The translations under genes and the position numbers were made by a program. From Piscirickettsiaceae bacterium (GTDB lineage: Bacteria; Pseudomonadota; Gammaproteobacteria; Nitrosococcales; Methylophagaceae): 64,000 bases of DNA. Each line of letters opens with the position of its first letter. Positions within the stretch are counted from its first letter, which is position 1. The stretch covers positions 26,875-90,874 of the forward strand of contig JABSQN010000007.1 in the NCBI GenBank assembly GCA_013215825.1. Direction: 5' to 3'. This document shows positions 39,051 to 48,016 of this stretch, piece after piece. The notes beneath the pieces were generated by a model. The model saw only the letters and a program-made list of their open reading frames with translations. It made no database searches and was not told the origin of the DNA.

Positions 39051-39147
39051 ATTATTAATCAGGTAACTGAGATAATGGGCGTTGCATGTCTTTAATTAAG
39101 CCTGTTTTCTCTACCTGTCATTACTAATTTGATAAGGAATTGGGCTA

Positions 39148-40311
39148 ATGAGTAGTAATTATATTTTCACCTCTGAGTCGGTATCAGAAGGTCACCCTGA
39201 TAAAGTAGCCGACCAAATCTCCGATGCTATTTTAGATGAAATTCTTCGTCAAGATCCGAATGCCCGTGTTGCCTGTGAAACCATGATCAAAACGGGTGCC
39301 GCAATTGTTGCCGGCGAAATCACCACTGAAGCATGGGTGGATTTAGAGGCGGTTGTTCGTAAAACAATCATTGATATTGGTTATAACAGTTCTGATGTCG
39401 GTTTTGATGGAGAAACCTGTGCCGTAATGTCTTTGATTGGTAAACAATCTACTGATATTGCACAAGGTGTTGATCGTTCCACACTCGAAGAACAAGGTGC
39501 AGGCGATCAAGGTTTGATGTTTGGTTATGCCAGCAATGAAACCGATGTATTAATGCCGGCACCAATTACCTATGCTCACCGTCTCGTTAAACGCCAAGCA
39601 CACGTGCGCAAAAATGGCACATTACCTTGGTTACGACCAGATGCTAAAAGCCAAGTAAGCTTCATCTATGAAGATGGTAAGCCGGTGGGAATCGATGCCG
39701 TCGTATTATCGACCCAACATGGTCCTGATGTATCATTGAAAGATCTACAAGAAGCAGTAATGGAGCTGATTATCTGGCCAACATTACCTTCTGAATGGAT
39801 CACCAAGAAAACACAATTCCATATTAATCCGACGGGGAAATTTATTATTGGTGGGCCCGTCGGTGATTGTGGTTTAACGGGCCGTAAAATCATTGTTGAT
39901 ACTTATGGTGGTATGGCGCGTCATGGTGGAGGTGCATTCTCAGGTAAAGATCCATCAAAAGTAGATCGTAGTGCCGCTTATGCTAGTCGCTATGTGGCTA
40001 AAAACATTGTTGCCGCAGGCTTGGCGGATCGCTGTGAGATCCAAGTGTCTTATGCCATCGGTGTGGCAGAGCCCACCTCCATCTCTATTGAAACATTTGG
40101 TACAGGTAAAATCACTCAAGATAAACTTGAAGCATTAGTACGTGAATACTTTGATTTACGTCCTGCAGGTCTGGTTAAAATGCTTGATCTAATTCGTCCA
40201 ATTTATCAAGCCACAGCGGCTTATGGTCATTTTGGTCGTGAAGAACCTGAGTTCACATGGGAAAAAACCGATTTAGCTGACACATTACGGGATGCCGCAG
40301 GCATTAAATAA
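39148..40311 (+). CDS. metK: S-adenosylmethionine synthase
   Basis: MetK makes SAM from methionine and ATP. The product is 387 aa, typical. Landmarks are [23 protein letters not shown] at the N-terminus (shortened family form: GHPDK), [12 protein letters not shown], and the glycine-rich [24 protein letters not shown] precedes the ATG. It is the first gene after the SAH riboswitch and the ahcY gene follows after 64 bp. Confidence 0.97.
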   Translation: MSSNYIFTSESVSEGHPDKVADQISDAILDEILRQDPNARVACETMIKTGAAIVAGEITTEAWVDLEAVVRKTIIDIGYNSSDVGFDGETCAVMSLIGKQSTDIAQGVDRSTLEEQGAGDQGLMFGYASNETDVLMPAPITYAHRLVKRQAHVRKNGTLPWLRPDAKSQVSFIYEDGKPVGIDAVVLSTQHGPDVSLKDLQEAVMELIIWPTLPSEWITKKTQFHINPTGKFIIGGPVGDCGLTGRKIIVDTYGGMARHGGGAFSGKDPSKVDRSAAYASRYVAKNIVAAGLADRCEIQVSYAIGVAEPTSISIETFGTGKITQDKLEALVREYFDLRPAGLVKMLDLIRPIYQATAAYGHFGREEPEFTWEKTDLADTLRDAAGIK

Positions 40312-40375
40312 ATACTTTGGCATACTCGCCTTCGCGAGCACGACGATAAGATTATTATTAAAGGACAACAAGTAC

Positions 40376-41680
40376 ATGACAATTGAAAACCTAACACCAG
40401 ATTATAAAGTTGCAGACCTTAGCCTAGCTGAATGGGGCGCAAAAGAAATTAAGATTGCTGAAACAGAAATGCCCGGCTTAATGGCGCTTCGTAAAGAATA
40501 TGCTGGCAAAAACCCATTAGCGGGTGCGCGCATCGCCGGTTGTTTGCACATGACAATCCAAACCGCGGTATTAATCGAAACATTAATTGATTTAGGCGCG
40601 GAAGTGCGTTGGTCTTCATGTAATATCTTCTCAACTCAAGATCAAGCTGCTGCTGCAATTGCAGTGCAAGATATTCCTGTCTTTGCTTGGAAAGGCGAAT
40701 CAGATGAAGAAGCTATTTGGTGTATCAAACAAACTATCTTTGGCCCAGATAACTGGCATCCAAACTTAATTCTGGATGATGGCGGTGATTTAACTCAAAT
40801 CATGCATGATGAATATCCTGAATTATTAGCCGATGTTAAAGGTTTGTCAGAAGAAACAACGACGGGTGTACATCGTTTATACGAAATGATGAAAGACGGC
40901 AGCCTAAAAGTACCTGCTATTAACGTCAATGATTCTGTTACTAAGTCTAAATTCGATAATTTATACGGTTGTCGTGAATCATTATTAGACGGTATCAAAC
41001 GTGCCACTGATGTGATGATTGCCGGTAAAATATGTGTAGTATTAGGTTACGGTGATGTTGGTAAAGGCTGTGCTCAAGCATTCAAAGGCATGGGGGCAAC
41101 AGTGATGGTGACAGAAATTGATCCTATCTGTGCATTACAAGCAGCAATGGAAGGTTATCGCGTTGTTAATATGGATGATGCCGCCAGCTATGGTGATATT
41201 TTCGTAACGACAACCGGTAATGTTGACGTTATCAACCATGATCACATGGTATCAATGAAAGATGAATCTATCGTCTGTAATATTGGTCATTTTGATTCAG
41301 AAATCGCTGTTGCATCATTAAAACAATATGAATGGATCAACATCAAACCACAAGTCGATCACATTGTCTTCCCTGATGGCAAACGCATTATCTTATTAGC
41401 TGAAGGACGTTTGGTGAACTTAGGCTGTGCAACTGGCCATCCAAGTTTTGTTATGTCAGCTTCATTCACTAACCAAGTCATGGCACAAATTGAACTTTGG
41501 GATAATAGTGATAACTATAAAAATGAAGTGTATGTACTTCCAAAAACATTAGATGAAAAAGTGGCTCGCTTGCATTTAAGTAAGATTGGTGCCAACTTAA
41601 CTGAAATGACCACGGAACAGGCTGCATATCTGAACTTAGATAAAAATGGCCCGTATAAACCTGACCATTACCGTTACTAA
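40376..41680 (+). CDS. ahcY: Adenosylhomocysteinase
   Basis: AhcY hydrolyses SAH to homocysteine and adenosine, relieving methyltransferase inhibition. The product is 434 aa from ATG 40376 (AAAGGA upstream); an upstream frame into the metK tail is not needed. The NAD-binding loop is [10 protein letters not shown], and the signature segments [14 protein letters not shown] and the C-terminal [10 protein letters not shown] are present. A small hairpin CTCGC-CTTC-GCGAG lies in the metK-ahcY gap. SAH control of this gene is the classic use of the riboswitch. Confidence 0.97.
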   Translation: MTIENLTPDYKVADLSLAEWGAKEIKIAETEMPGLMALRKEYAGKNPLAGARIAGCLHMTIQTAVLIETLIDLGAEVRWSSCNIFSTQDQAAAAIAVQDIPVFAWKGESDEEAIWCIKQTIFGPDNWHPNLILDDGGDLTQIMHDEYPELLADVKGLSEETTTGVHRLYEMMKDGSLKVPAINVNDSVTKSKFDNLYGCRESLLDGIKRATDVMIAGKICVVLGYGDVGKGCAQAFKGMGATVMVTEIDPICALQAAMEGYRVVNMDDAASYGDIFVTTTGNVDVINHDHMVSMKDESIVCNIGHFDSEIAVASLKQYEWINIKPQVDHIVFPDGKRIILLAEGRLVNLGCATGHPSFVMSASFTNQVMAQIELWDNSDNYKNEVYVLPKTLDEKVARLHLSKIGANLTEMTTEQAAYLNLDKNGPYKPDHYRY

Positions 41681-41704
41681 GCTTTAAGCTTAACTAAACA
41701 ACGC

Positions 41705-41782
41705 GTCATCCCAGTGGAAACGGGGATCTAACGATAGTGACTTTATTCACTGCCCATGGATTCCCGCTTTCGCGGGAATGGC
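41705..41782. repeat. REP/BIME-like imperfect palindromic repeat, copy 2
   Basis: The second copy of the element at 13791-13868, in inverted orientation and of equal length (78 bp). The shared core ATGGGCAGTGAAT is exact; the hairpin around TTCCCGCTTTCGCGGGAA is almost perfect here. It sits in the 174 bp ahcY-metF gap and is followed by CTGCACCTTGAATGAT, whose reverse complement is found at 18417-18432. Confidence 0.78.
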
Positions 41783-41854
41783 GAAATAGAAAAAGCTGCA
41801 CCTTGAATGATAACGAGTATATAGTTGTCTCTTTAAACACCAACGTTGAATATT

Positions 41855-42706
41855 ATGACCAAACAACTCACCATTAGCTGCGAATTCTTCCCTCCTAAAA
41901 CGGATAAAGGCATTGCCAATATTCGTGATGTTCGACAAAAACTTGCACCATTAAAGCCTGAATTTTATTCTGTTACCTTTGGTGCCGGCGGTTCAACTCA
42001 AGATAATACACTTGATGCGGTGATTGAGATTCAACAAGCGAGTAGTACCACGGGAATAGATGCCGCTCCCCATTTGTCATGTGTTGGTTCAACAGAAGAG
42101 AATATTCGCGACATTCTAACGGTATTTAAAAACAATGATATTCGTCGCATTGTTGCTCTACGAGGTGATCTACCTTCTGGCATGCGAGCTCCTGGTAGCT
42201 TTCGTTATGCCAATGAGCTTATCGACTTTATTCGTAAAGAAACGGGCGACCATTTCACTATTGAAGTTGCCGCCTACCCAGAAGTTCATCCACAAGCACA
42301 ATCTGCTGAAATTGATCTAATTAACTTCAAACGTAAAGTTGATGCAGGGGCTGATAGTGGCCTAACCCAATATTTCTACAATATAGATTCATATTTTTAC
42401 TTTGTTGATCGCTGTCAAAAGGCTGGCATTGATATCCCGATTATTCCGGGCATTATGCCCATCAATAACTTTTCTCAGCTTGCTCGTTTTTCTGATGGCT
42501 GTGGGGCTGAGATTCCACGCTGGTTACGTAAACGCTTAGAAGAGTTCCATGATGATACGGAATCATTACAAGCCTTTACCTTAGACTTTTTAACTGATTT
42601 CACTCAAAAGCTCATTGATGCTGATGTACCAGGATTGCATTTCTACACTATGAATCGAGTTGATCCAACACTGACTATTTGTCAGCGTTTAGGTCTTATC
42701 GACTAA
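41855..42706 (+). CDS. metF: 5,10-methylenetetrahydrofolate reductase
   Basis: MetF reduces methylene-THF to methyl-THF for methionine synthesis. From ATG 41855 it is 283 aa (a TTG at 41846 would add three residues). Landmarks are CEFFPPKTDKG at the N-terminus, YSVTFGAGGSTQDNT, and ALRGDLPSG; FAD-binding AAYPEVHP and TQYFYN follow. With metK and ahcY it completes three steps of the methyl cycle; the methionine synthase is outside the window. A Shine-Dalgarno is weak. Confidence 0.95.
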   Translation: MTKQLTISCEFFPPKTDKGIANIRDVRQKLAPLKPEFYSVTFGAGGSTQDNTLDAVIEIQQASSTTGIDAAPHLSCVGSTEENIRDILTVFKNNDIRRIVALRGDLPSGMRAPGSFRYANELIDFIRKETGDHFTIEVAAYPEVHPQAQSAEIDLINFKRKVDAGADSGLTQYFYNIDSYFYFVDRCQKAGIDIPIIPGIMPINNFSQLARFSDGCGAEIPRWLRKRLEEFHDDTESLQAFTLDFLTDFTQKLIDADVPGLHFYTMNRVDPTLTICQRLGLID

Positions 42707-42716
42707 CTCGCTAGAT

Positions 42717-43409
42717 ATGAACTATTTTGCTGACTCACTAGCAGCAGCATTTCAACTTATCATTTCATTTGATAATGATATTTATCAAATAGCCTCAACG
42801 TCGGTCAGCATCTCCATTATCGCCGTATTAATTGCCGCCAGCATAGCCGTACCTGCGGGCATTACAATGGCGTTAAATCAATTTACTGGCAAACAGTTTG
42901 TCCAACATCTGCTCAACACATTAATGGCAATGCCCACCGTTGTTATTGGCTTATTATTATATGGCTTATTTAGCCGATTGGGGCCTCTGGGGAGTTTAGG
43001 TCTGCTGTATACACCAACGGCAATCATCATTGCTGAAGCTATTTTAATCTTCCCTATCATTATGAATTTAACCGTTGTTGCCGTTACATCTGCCGATCCT
43101 CGCCTTGTTCCCACATTAAAATCATTAGGTGCACGCTCAACAACACTGGCATTTCAAGTCGCCAAACAAACTCGCTTTGCCTTATTTGCAGCCCTTATCA
43201 CAGGGTTTGGTCGCGCTATTGGTGAAGTAGGTGCGGCCATGATGCTGGGTGGAAATATTGAAGGCTTCACCCGAACAATGACCACCGCTATTGCACTTGA
43301 AACCAGTAAAGGTGAGTTTGAGACTGGTCTTGCCTTAGGATTGCTCTTATTGCTGATGGCCTTTGCCATTAACTTTATATTGTCATGGTTTCAGCGAGTT
43401 AAGATATGA
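42717..43409 (+). CDS. tupB: ABC transporter permease, tungstate/molybdate (TupB) type
   Basis: A 230 aa inner-membrane permease with about six membrane segments. The EAA-type loop GARSTTLAFQVAKQTRFALFAALITGFGRAIGEVGAAMMLGG (landmarks: GFGRAIGEVGAAMMLGG) is typical of the TupB/WtpB tungstate and molybdate permeases. It begins 10 bp after metF and overlaps the ATPase gene by 4 bp. No binding protein (TupA) is next to it. The tungstate choice over molybdate rests on the TupB-like sequence and is not certain. Confidence 0.82.
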   Translation: MNYFADSLAAAFQLIISFDNDIYQIASTSVSISIIAVLIAASIAVPAGITMALNQFTGKQFVQHLLNTLMAMPTVVIGLLLYGLFSRLGPLGSLGLLYTPTAIIIAEAILIFPIIMNLTVVAVTSADPRLVPTLKSLGARSTTLAFQVAKQTRFALFAALITGFGRAIGEVGAAMMLGGNIEGFTRTMTTAIALETSKGEFETGLALGLLLLLMAFAINFILSWFQRVKI

Positions 43410-44398
43410 CATCGTCAGCATACCAACTTAGCAAGATCAAAGTGTTCCGTGAACAACGCTGTGTTCTTGATATTCCGGAGCTTAATCTGCCAAAGAATCA
43501 ATGTATTTCACTACTAGGAGATAATGGGGCTGGCAAGTCTACTTTGCTTGAGTTATTAGCCTTTGTTAGCAAGCCTAGTGAGGGTCAGATTAAGCTTGTT
43601 GGACAAGAAATCGGCAACGACTTAACGCCTAGCCAACGCCAGTCTATTGCTTATGTCGCTCAACATCCTTATTTATTATCAGGCTCGGTTTTTGACAATA
43701 TTCAGCTTGCTTTGACGTTACAAGGAATTAAAGCTAAACACCATCCCAGATTAATCAAACAGGCATTAGAACACGTCAATTCAGGTCAGCTTATCGAACA
43801 ACAAGTAAATACACTTTCAGGCGGTGAGCTTAAGCGGGTAGCAATTGCACGAGCCATAAGTTATGAGCCAGATATTTTATTATTAGATGAACCCTTTTCA
43901 CATTTAGACCAAACGCACTTCCAGCAACTCGAAACGATATTACAACAACTTAGTCAGCAAGAAAATAAAACCATTATTTTCTCTACACACAATCGATTTC
44001 AAGGTTTAGCCTTAGCAGAGTCAAGCATCAATTTAGTAGAAGGAAAACTCACGTCTAACCCACTTGTTAATATTTTCCACGGTCATCTTAGCAATGAACT
44101 CTTCGACACTGGCAAACTTAAAATTCACACCAACAATCAATCAAATCAAGCGCGCCACATTGCCATTAATCCCAGCGAGATCATTATCTCAAGTCAAGAG
44201 CTACAGTCCAGTATGCGTAATAAATTTCTGGGCCGATTAATCCTTATCGCAGAAGAAGGAATCGCGATTCGACTTAGTATTGATTGTGGTGAATTATTCC
44301 AAGTTATTATTAGTCCTGACGCATTATCTGAGCTTAATTTATCTATAGGAAATAAGCTGTGGCTCAGTTTTAAATCTACTGCCGTCAACGTATTTTAA
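43406..44398 (+). CDS. tupC: ABC transporter ATPase with C-terminal TOBE/Mop domain, tungstate/molybdate type
   Basis: A 330 aa ATPase that powers the TupB permease. Walker A is GDNGAGKS near residue 40, the signature LSGGELKRVAIARA near 135, and Walker B ILLLDEPFSHLD just after. The C-terminal 70 residues (about 260-330) form a Mop/TOBE-like oxyanion-binding domain, as in ModC and WtpC. Its ATG overlaps the tupB stop. It may bind oxyanion for feedback (inference from the family). Confidence 0.85.
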   Translation: MTSSAYQLSKIKVFREQRCVLDIPELNLPKNQCISLLGDNGAGKSTLLELLAFVSKPSEGQIKLVGQEIGNDLTPSQRQSIAYVAQHPYLLSGSVFDNIQLALTLQGIKAKHHPRLIKQALEHVNSGQLIEQQVNTLSGGELKRVAIARAISYEPDILLLDEPFSHLDQTHFQQLETILQQLSQQENKTIIFSTHNRFQGLALAESSINLVEGKLTSNPLVNIFHGHLSNELFDTGKLKIHTNNQSNQARHIAINPSEIIISSQELQSSMRNKFLGRLILIAEEGIAIRLSIDCGELFQVIISPDALSELNLSIGNKLWLSFKSTAVNVF

Positions 44399-44433
44399 AC
44401 TAAATTAATTTTTTCTAATTTAGCTATAGTCAA

Positions 44434-44448
44434 TGGCATAATATTTGC
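44434..44448 (+). promoter_or_regulatory. Candidate sigma-54 promoter upstream of rpoN
   Basis: The sequence TGGCATAATATTTGC has GG and GC separated by exactly 10 bp and matches TGGCA and TTGC of the sigma-54 consensus. Start would be near 44460, about 30 bp before the rpoN GTG. Such a site would allow RpoN autoregulation. The A/T bases also contain CATAAT, a plausible sigma-70 -10 box, so the call is tentative. Confidence 0.4.
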
Positions 44449-44491
44449 GGTAAGATGACCCTATGGACAATAAGTTTAATCGAAGATATTA

Positions 44492-45961
44492 GTGAAACCC
44501 TCATTACAGCTACGAGTAGGGCAAAGCCTCTCTATGACGCCTCAATTGCAACAAGCAATACGCTTATTGCAACTATCATCGCTCGAACTACAAGCTGAAA
44601 TTCAAGAAGTATTAGAAACAAATCCACTACTTGAAGTAGAAGAAGAGTTTGAATTTAATAATAATGAGCAAAACCAAGAATCATCCAATGAAGAAGTCCC
44701 AGAAGTAGCCAGTCAAGAAATTGGACAATTAGAGCACTCTGATATTCCCGATGAATTACCTGTTGATAGCCAGTGGGAAGATACCTATGATGCCCCGCCT
44801 ATTAACATTCAATCACAAGCAAGTGCCGCATCAGCTGATATTCATTATGACAATGAAGATGAAAGCGATAAAACACTACAAGAGCATCTATTGTGGCAAA
44901 TGCGCCTCACCCCTTTCTCGGTCTTAGAACAAGCTATTGCTATCATTATTATTGATTCCATCGACGGTGATGGCTATCTAAAGAGTTCATTGGAAGATAT
45001 TCTACAAAGTCTTGGCGAAGAGTCTGAGGCTGAATTAGATGAAATCGAAGCGGTGCTTCACCGGATCCAGCACTTTGATCCAGTCGGTATTGCCGCTCGT
45101 GATTTACGCGAATGTTTGCTTATTCAACTCAAGCAATTTGACTTTGATCGCCATGAACATGATCTTGAATTACTCACTACTCTGATTGATCAACATCTGG
45201 ATACCTTAGCGAAACGGGACTATATCCAAATTAAACGAGCGTTAAAAATTGATGAGGAGCAACTCACTGAGCTAGTCAAACTCATTCAATTATTAAACCC
45301 TCGGCCAGGTAGCCAAATTCAAGTAGAAAGAACTGAATATATTGTACCTGATGTTTATGTTAGAAAAACACAAGAACAATGGCATATCTCACTTAACTCT
45401 GATAACGCCCCTAAAATACATGTTGCTGAACATTATTCAGCACTGATTAAACGTGCAGATAATAGTGCTGATAACGTCTATTTAAAAAATAATTTGCAAG
45501 AAGCTCGTTGGTTCTTAAAAAGCCTACAAAGTCGAAACGAAACATTAATCAAAGTCGCCACGGCCATTGTTGAAAAGCAAAAAGACTTTTTAGAACATGG
45601 TGAAGAAGCTATGCGTCCACTAGTTTTGCATGATATCGCTGAAGAAGTTGAAATGCATGAATCAACAATATCACGCGTAACTACTCGAAAGTATCTTCAT
45701 ACCCCCCGTGGTATATTTGAACTAAAGTATTTTTTCTCTAGTCATGTCACTACAGACAGTGGTGGCGAATGTTCAGCAACCGCCATTCGCGCCATCATCA
45801 AAAAATTGGTTATTGCTGAAAACCCACGGAAACCACTCAGTGATAGTAAAATTGCTGATATTCTGGGCGACCAAGGGATACAGGTCGCACGTAGAACTAT
45901 AGCTAAATATCGTGAAACACTGGCAATATTGCCATCTAATGAACGTAAGAGACTGGTATAA
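44492..45961 (+). CDS. rpoN: RNA polymerase sigma-54 factor RpoN
   Basis: RpoN directs transcription of enhancer-dependent promoters such as those of flagellar and nitrogen genes. The product is 489 aa from a GTG at 44492. Region I is Gln-rich ([19 protein letters not shown]), an acidic linker follows, the core-binding domain spans about 115-320, and the RpoN box near residue 467 reads [10 protein letters not shown]. It heads an rpoN-hpf-ptsN cluster. The LPS-transport genes that often precede rpoN are replaced here by tupBC. Confidence 0.97.
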   Translation: MKPSLQLRVGQSLSMTPQLQQAIRLLQLSSLELQAEIQEVLETNPLLEVEEEFEFNNNEQNQESSNEEVPEVASQEIGQLEHSDIPDELPVDSQWEDTYDAPPINIQSQASAASADIHYDNEDESDKTLQEHLLWQMRLTPFSVLEQAIAIIIIDSIDGDGYLKSSLEDILQSLGEESEAELDEIEAVLHRIQHFDPVGIAARDLRECLLIQLKQFDFDRHEHDLELLTTLIDQHLDTLAKRDYIQIKRALKIDEEQLTELVKLIQLLNPRPGSQIQVERTEYIVPDVYVRKTQEQWHISLNSDNAPKIHVAEHYSALIKRADNSADNVYLKNNLQEARWFLKSLQSRNETLIKVATAIVEKQKDFLEHGEEAMRPLVLHDIAEEVEMHESTISRVTTRKYLHTPRGIFELKYFFSSHVTTDSGGECSATAIRAIIKKLVIAENPRKPLSDSKIADILGDQGIQVARRTIAKYRETLAILPSNERKRLV

Positions 45962-45994
45962 ATCCAGTTATTTTATCCACACAGGAGAAACACT

Positions 45995-46321
45995 ATGCAA
46001 TTAAACTTAAGCGGACAACACATTGATATTACTGATAGTCTTCGCGATCATGTGAATAGTAAGTTTGAAAAACTCACCCGTCATTTTGATCACATGACCA
46101 ATGTTCATGTTATTCTATCTGTCGAAAAACAACGTCAAAAAGCAGAAGCAACCGTTCATGTGAGTGGTGCTGACTTGTTCGCATCTGATGAAAATGAAAA
46201 TATGTACACAGCAATCGAACATTTAGTATCTAAACTTGATCGCCAAATAATCAAGCATAAAGATAAAATCAAAGATCATCATCAAGCTGATGGTGCTGAT
46301 ATGAAACATAACGCCAGTTAA
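45995..46321 (+). CDS. hpf: Ribosome hibernation promoting factor
   Basis: Hpf binds the 30S decoding site in stationary phase and promotes 100S dimers with RMF. The product is 108 aa, the short form, with one S30AE domain: LNLSGQHIDITDSLRDHV, then the Lys-rich FEKLTRHFDH and the beta-strands VHVILSVEKQRQKAEATVHV. It lies between rpoN and ptsN, the usual place. Confidence 0.95.
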   Translation: MQLNLSGQHIDITDSLRDHVNSKFEKLTRHFDHMTNVHVILSVEKQRQKAEATVHVSGADLFASDENENMYTAIEHLVSKLDRQIIKHKDKIKDHHQADGADMKHNAS

Positions 46322-46335
46322 TATCGGATTTATTG

Positions 46336-46800
46336 ATGATTATTGCTTCACTACTTGTTAATGCTCAAAATATTCGCTGTCAAGAAAGTAACACCTTTAG
46401 TAAGAAACGAATCCTTGAGAATCTAAGTCAACTTTTGGCTAAAAACACCAAGGTCATTTCAGCAGATAAAATATTTCAAGCATTATTAGAACGAGAACGG
46501 TTAGGCAGTACCGGTTTAGGTAAGGGCGTTGCTATTCCGCACGCCCGGATCCCCGGATTAACACATACCATCGCCGCCATGATGACATTAACGGTACCGG
46601 TTAATTATGAATCCGCCGATAATCAGCCCGTTGATATTATCTATGGCTTATTGGTCCCCGCTGATGATGGCGGTGATCACCTGGAACATTTAGCCAGCTT
46701 AGTGAGCTCATTTAGAGAACCTCAAATTTGCCAGTCTATCCGCAATATCAATAATTCAGACAAAATATTCGATTTATTACTGGCTATTGACGACGATTAA
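46336..46800 (+). CDS. ptsN: Nitrogen PTS regulatory IIA component PtsN
   Basis: PtsN (EIIA-Ntr) is a phosphorylatable regulator of K+ transport and nitrogen metabolism. The product is 154 aa from the ATG at 46336 (a TTG at 46333 would add one residue). The phosphorylation site is H69 in GVAIPHAR, and the EIIA-Ntr features GLGKGV and the FREPQ region are visible. It is followed by hprK, which overlaps its end. Confidence 0.95.
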   Translation: MIIASLLVNAQNIRCQESNTFSKKRILENLSQLLAKNTKVISADKIFQALLERERLGSTGLGKGVAIPHARIPGLTHTIAAMMTLTVPVNYESADNQPVDIIYGLLVPADDGGDHLEHLASLVSSFREPQICQSIRNINNSDKIFDLLLAIDDD

Positions 46801-47329
46801 GGCCGTGACTTCACCTCTCCAAACAGAAAACCACCATGGTGTCTTTATGTCACTGTCAGGTCTTGGCATTTTGATTATTGGTGAAGCCGGCATTGGTAAA
46901 AGTAGTGTTGCCTTAGAGCTACTCCACCATGGCCACCAGCTTATTGCTGATGATATTATCGACTTTTCAATCGACAAACATAATCATATTATTGGACAAT
47001 GCCCACCACTTTTAGCTGGCTTATTACATAGTCGTGAACTTGGGCTAGTCTCAATACAAGATGTATTTAAACCTCAAAGCTGGCTATCAAAACACCCTTT
47101 ACACTATGTCATCCAATTACAAAAAAACAGCCAGTTTCCTAGCGCCATAAAACCAGATTCAGCATCTTACTCAATCTGTGGACAATCAGTGCAGATGTTA
47201 TCCCTAGACATTAATACACCAGCGTCCCTACACCATCGTATTAATACGTGGCTAACGATGCAGAAACAAAAAAACCAGCCTGAAATAACTCTTCAGCAAC
47301 GACAACAATCACTCATGGCGACACAGTGA
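46787..47329 (+). CDS. hprK: Short HPr kinase/phosphorylase (C-terminal domain only)
   Basis: HprK phosphorylates HPr on Ser46 using ATP and can reverse this. Only the kinase domain is present (180 aa), the short form known from alphaproteobacteria; the N-terminal domain of Firmicutes enzymes is absent. The Walker A motif is GEAGIGKS at residues 32-39, followed by ALELLHHGHQLIADDII, as in the family. The start is uncertain: TTG 46787 (overlapping ptsN) or GTG 46805. rapZ, often next, is missing. Confidence 0.82.
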   Translation: MTTIKAVTSPLQTENHHGVFMSLSGLGILIIGEAGIGKSSVALELLHHGHQLIADDIIDFSIDKHNHIIGQCPPLLAGLLHSRELGLVSIQDVFKPQSWLSKHPLHYVIQLQKNSQFPSAIKPDSASYSICGQSVQMLSLDINTPASLHHRINTWLTMQKQKNQPEITLQQRQQSLMATQ

Positions 47330-47345
47330 AAAGAGTAACCCACTT

Positions 47346-47750
47346 ATGACCGTAGGCATTTTAATTGTATCCCACAATCAGATTGGCACTGAGCTAATCA
47401 ATACAGCACGACAAATGCTGTCCTGTTGCCCCTTGCCGACTAAGGTTCTTTCTATCGAAATCAACGATAAACCAAGCCAAATAAAACAGCAATTGAATGC
47501 CAAGTTAGAAGGCCTAGATCAAGGTCATGGTATTCTTATTTTAACTGATATGTTTGGCTCAACACCCAGTAATATTGCCTGTACCATCTCCGATCGAAAT
47601 GATATTCGCATTGTCTCTGGCCTCAATTTACCCATGCTAATTCGAGTATTAAACTATCCCAACCTCCAACTAGATGACCTAGAACAAAAAGCACTGAGTG
47701 GTGGTCGAGAAGGCGTTGTTCACTGTCATAATTCGGGGTGTTCACAATGA
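47346..47750 (+). CDS. Mannose-type PTS IIA component
   Basis: A 134 aa EIIA of the mannose family, phosphorylated on H10 in the N-terminal VSHNQIG. The motif TDMFGSTPSNIA (about residues 68-79) is diagnostic. No IIB, IIC or IID subunit is nearby, so it is likely regulatory rather than a sugar importer. Its stop overlaps the ptsH ATG (ATGA). Confidence 0.92.
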   Translation: MTVGILIVSHNQIGTELINTARQMLSCCPLPTKVLSIEINDKPSQIKQQLNAKLEGLDQGHGILILTDMFGSTPSNIACTISDRNDIRIVSGLNLPMLIRVLNYPNLQLDDLEQKALSGGREGVVHCHNSGCSQ

Positions 47751-48016
47751 TAGAGCAGTCATTCACTATTATTAACAAATTGGGACTCCATGCCCGTGCG
47801 GCGGCTAAATTTGTACAAACAGCATCCAAATTCAAATCAGATATTCGGGTATCTCGCAATAATCGTCATGTTAACGGCAAAAGTATTATGGGCGTAATGA
47901 TGCTCGCCGCAGCCAAAGGTACTGATATTCTCGTTACTGCTGATGGCGATGATGCAAAGCAAGCTTTACAAAAAATAGAAGCCCTGATAAATGACTTCTT
48001 TGGAGAGGGCGAATGA
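47747..48016 (+). CDS. ptsH: Phosphocarrier protein HPr
   Basis: HPr carries phosphate from Enzyme I. From ATG 47747 it is 89 aa. Histidine H15 lies in GLHARAA and the regulatory serine S46 in GKSIMGVMML, so both the PTS site and the HprK target are intact. The gene overlaps the EIIA stop and the ptsI start (ATGA at both). Confidence 0.95.
   Translation: MIEQSFTIINKLGLHARAAAKFVQTASKFKSDIRVSRNNRHVNGKSIMGVMMLAAAKGTDILVTADGDDAKQALQKIEALINDFFGEGE

Noticed and set aside
38986..39147. SAM riboswitch upstream of metK
   Set aside because: The conserved bases and the pseudoknot match the SAH (ahcY-type) riboswitch, not any SAM class known to me.
40312..40375. Small hairpin CTCGC-CTTC-GCGAG between metK and ahcY as a terminator
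   Set aside because: Only 5 bp and no T-run; the two genes are likely on one transcript.
46787..47329. HprK looked truncated, suggesting a frameshift with a lost N-terminal domain
   Set aside because: The short form with only the kinase domain is an established family variant, the frame is open, and ptsN is complete directly upstream.
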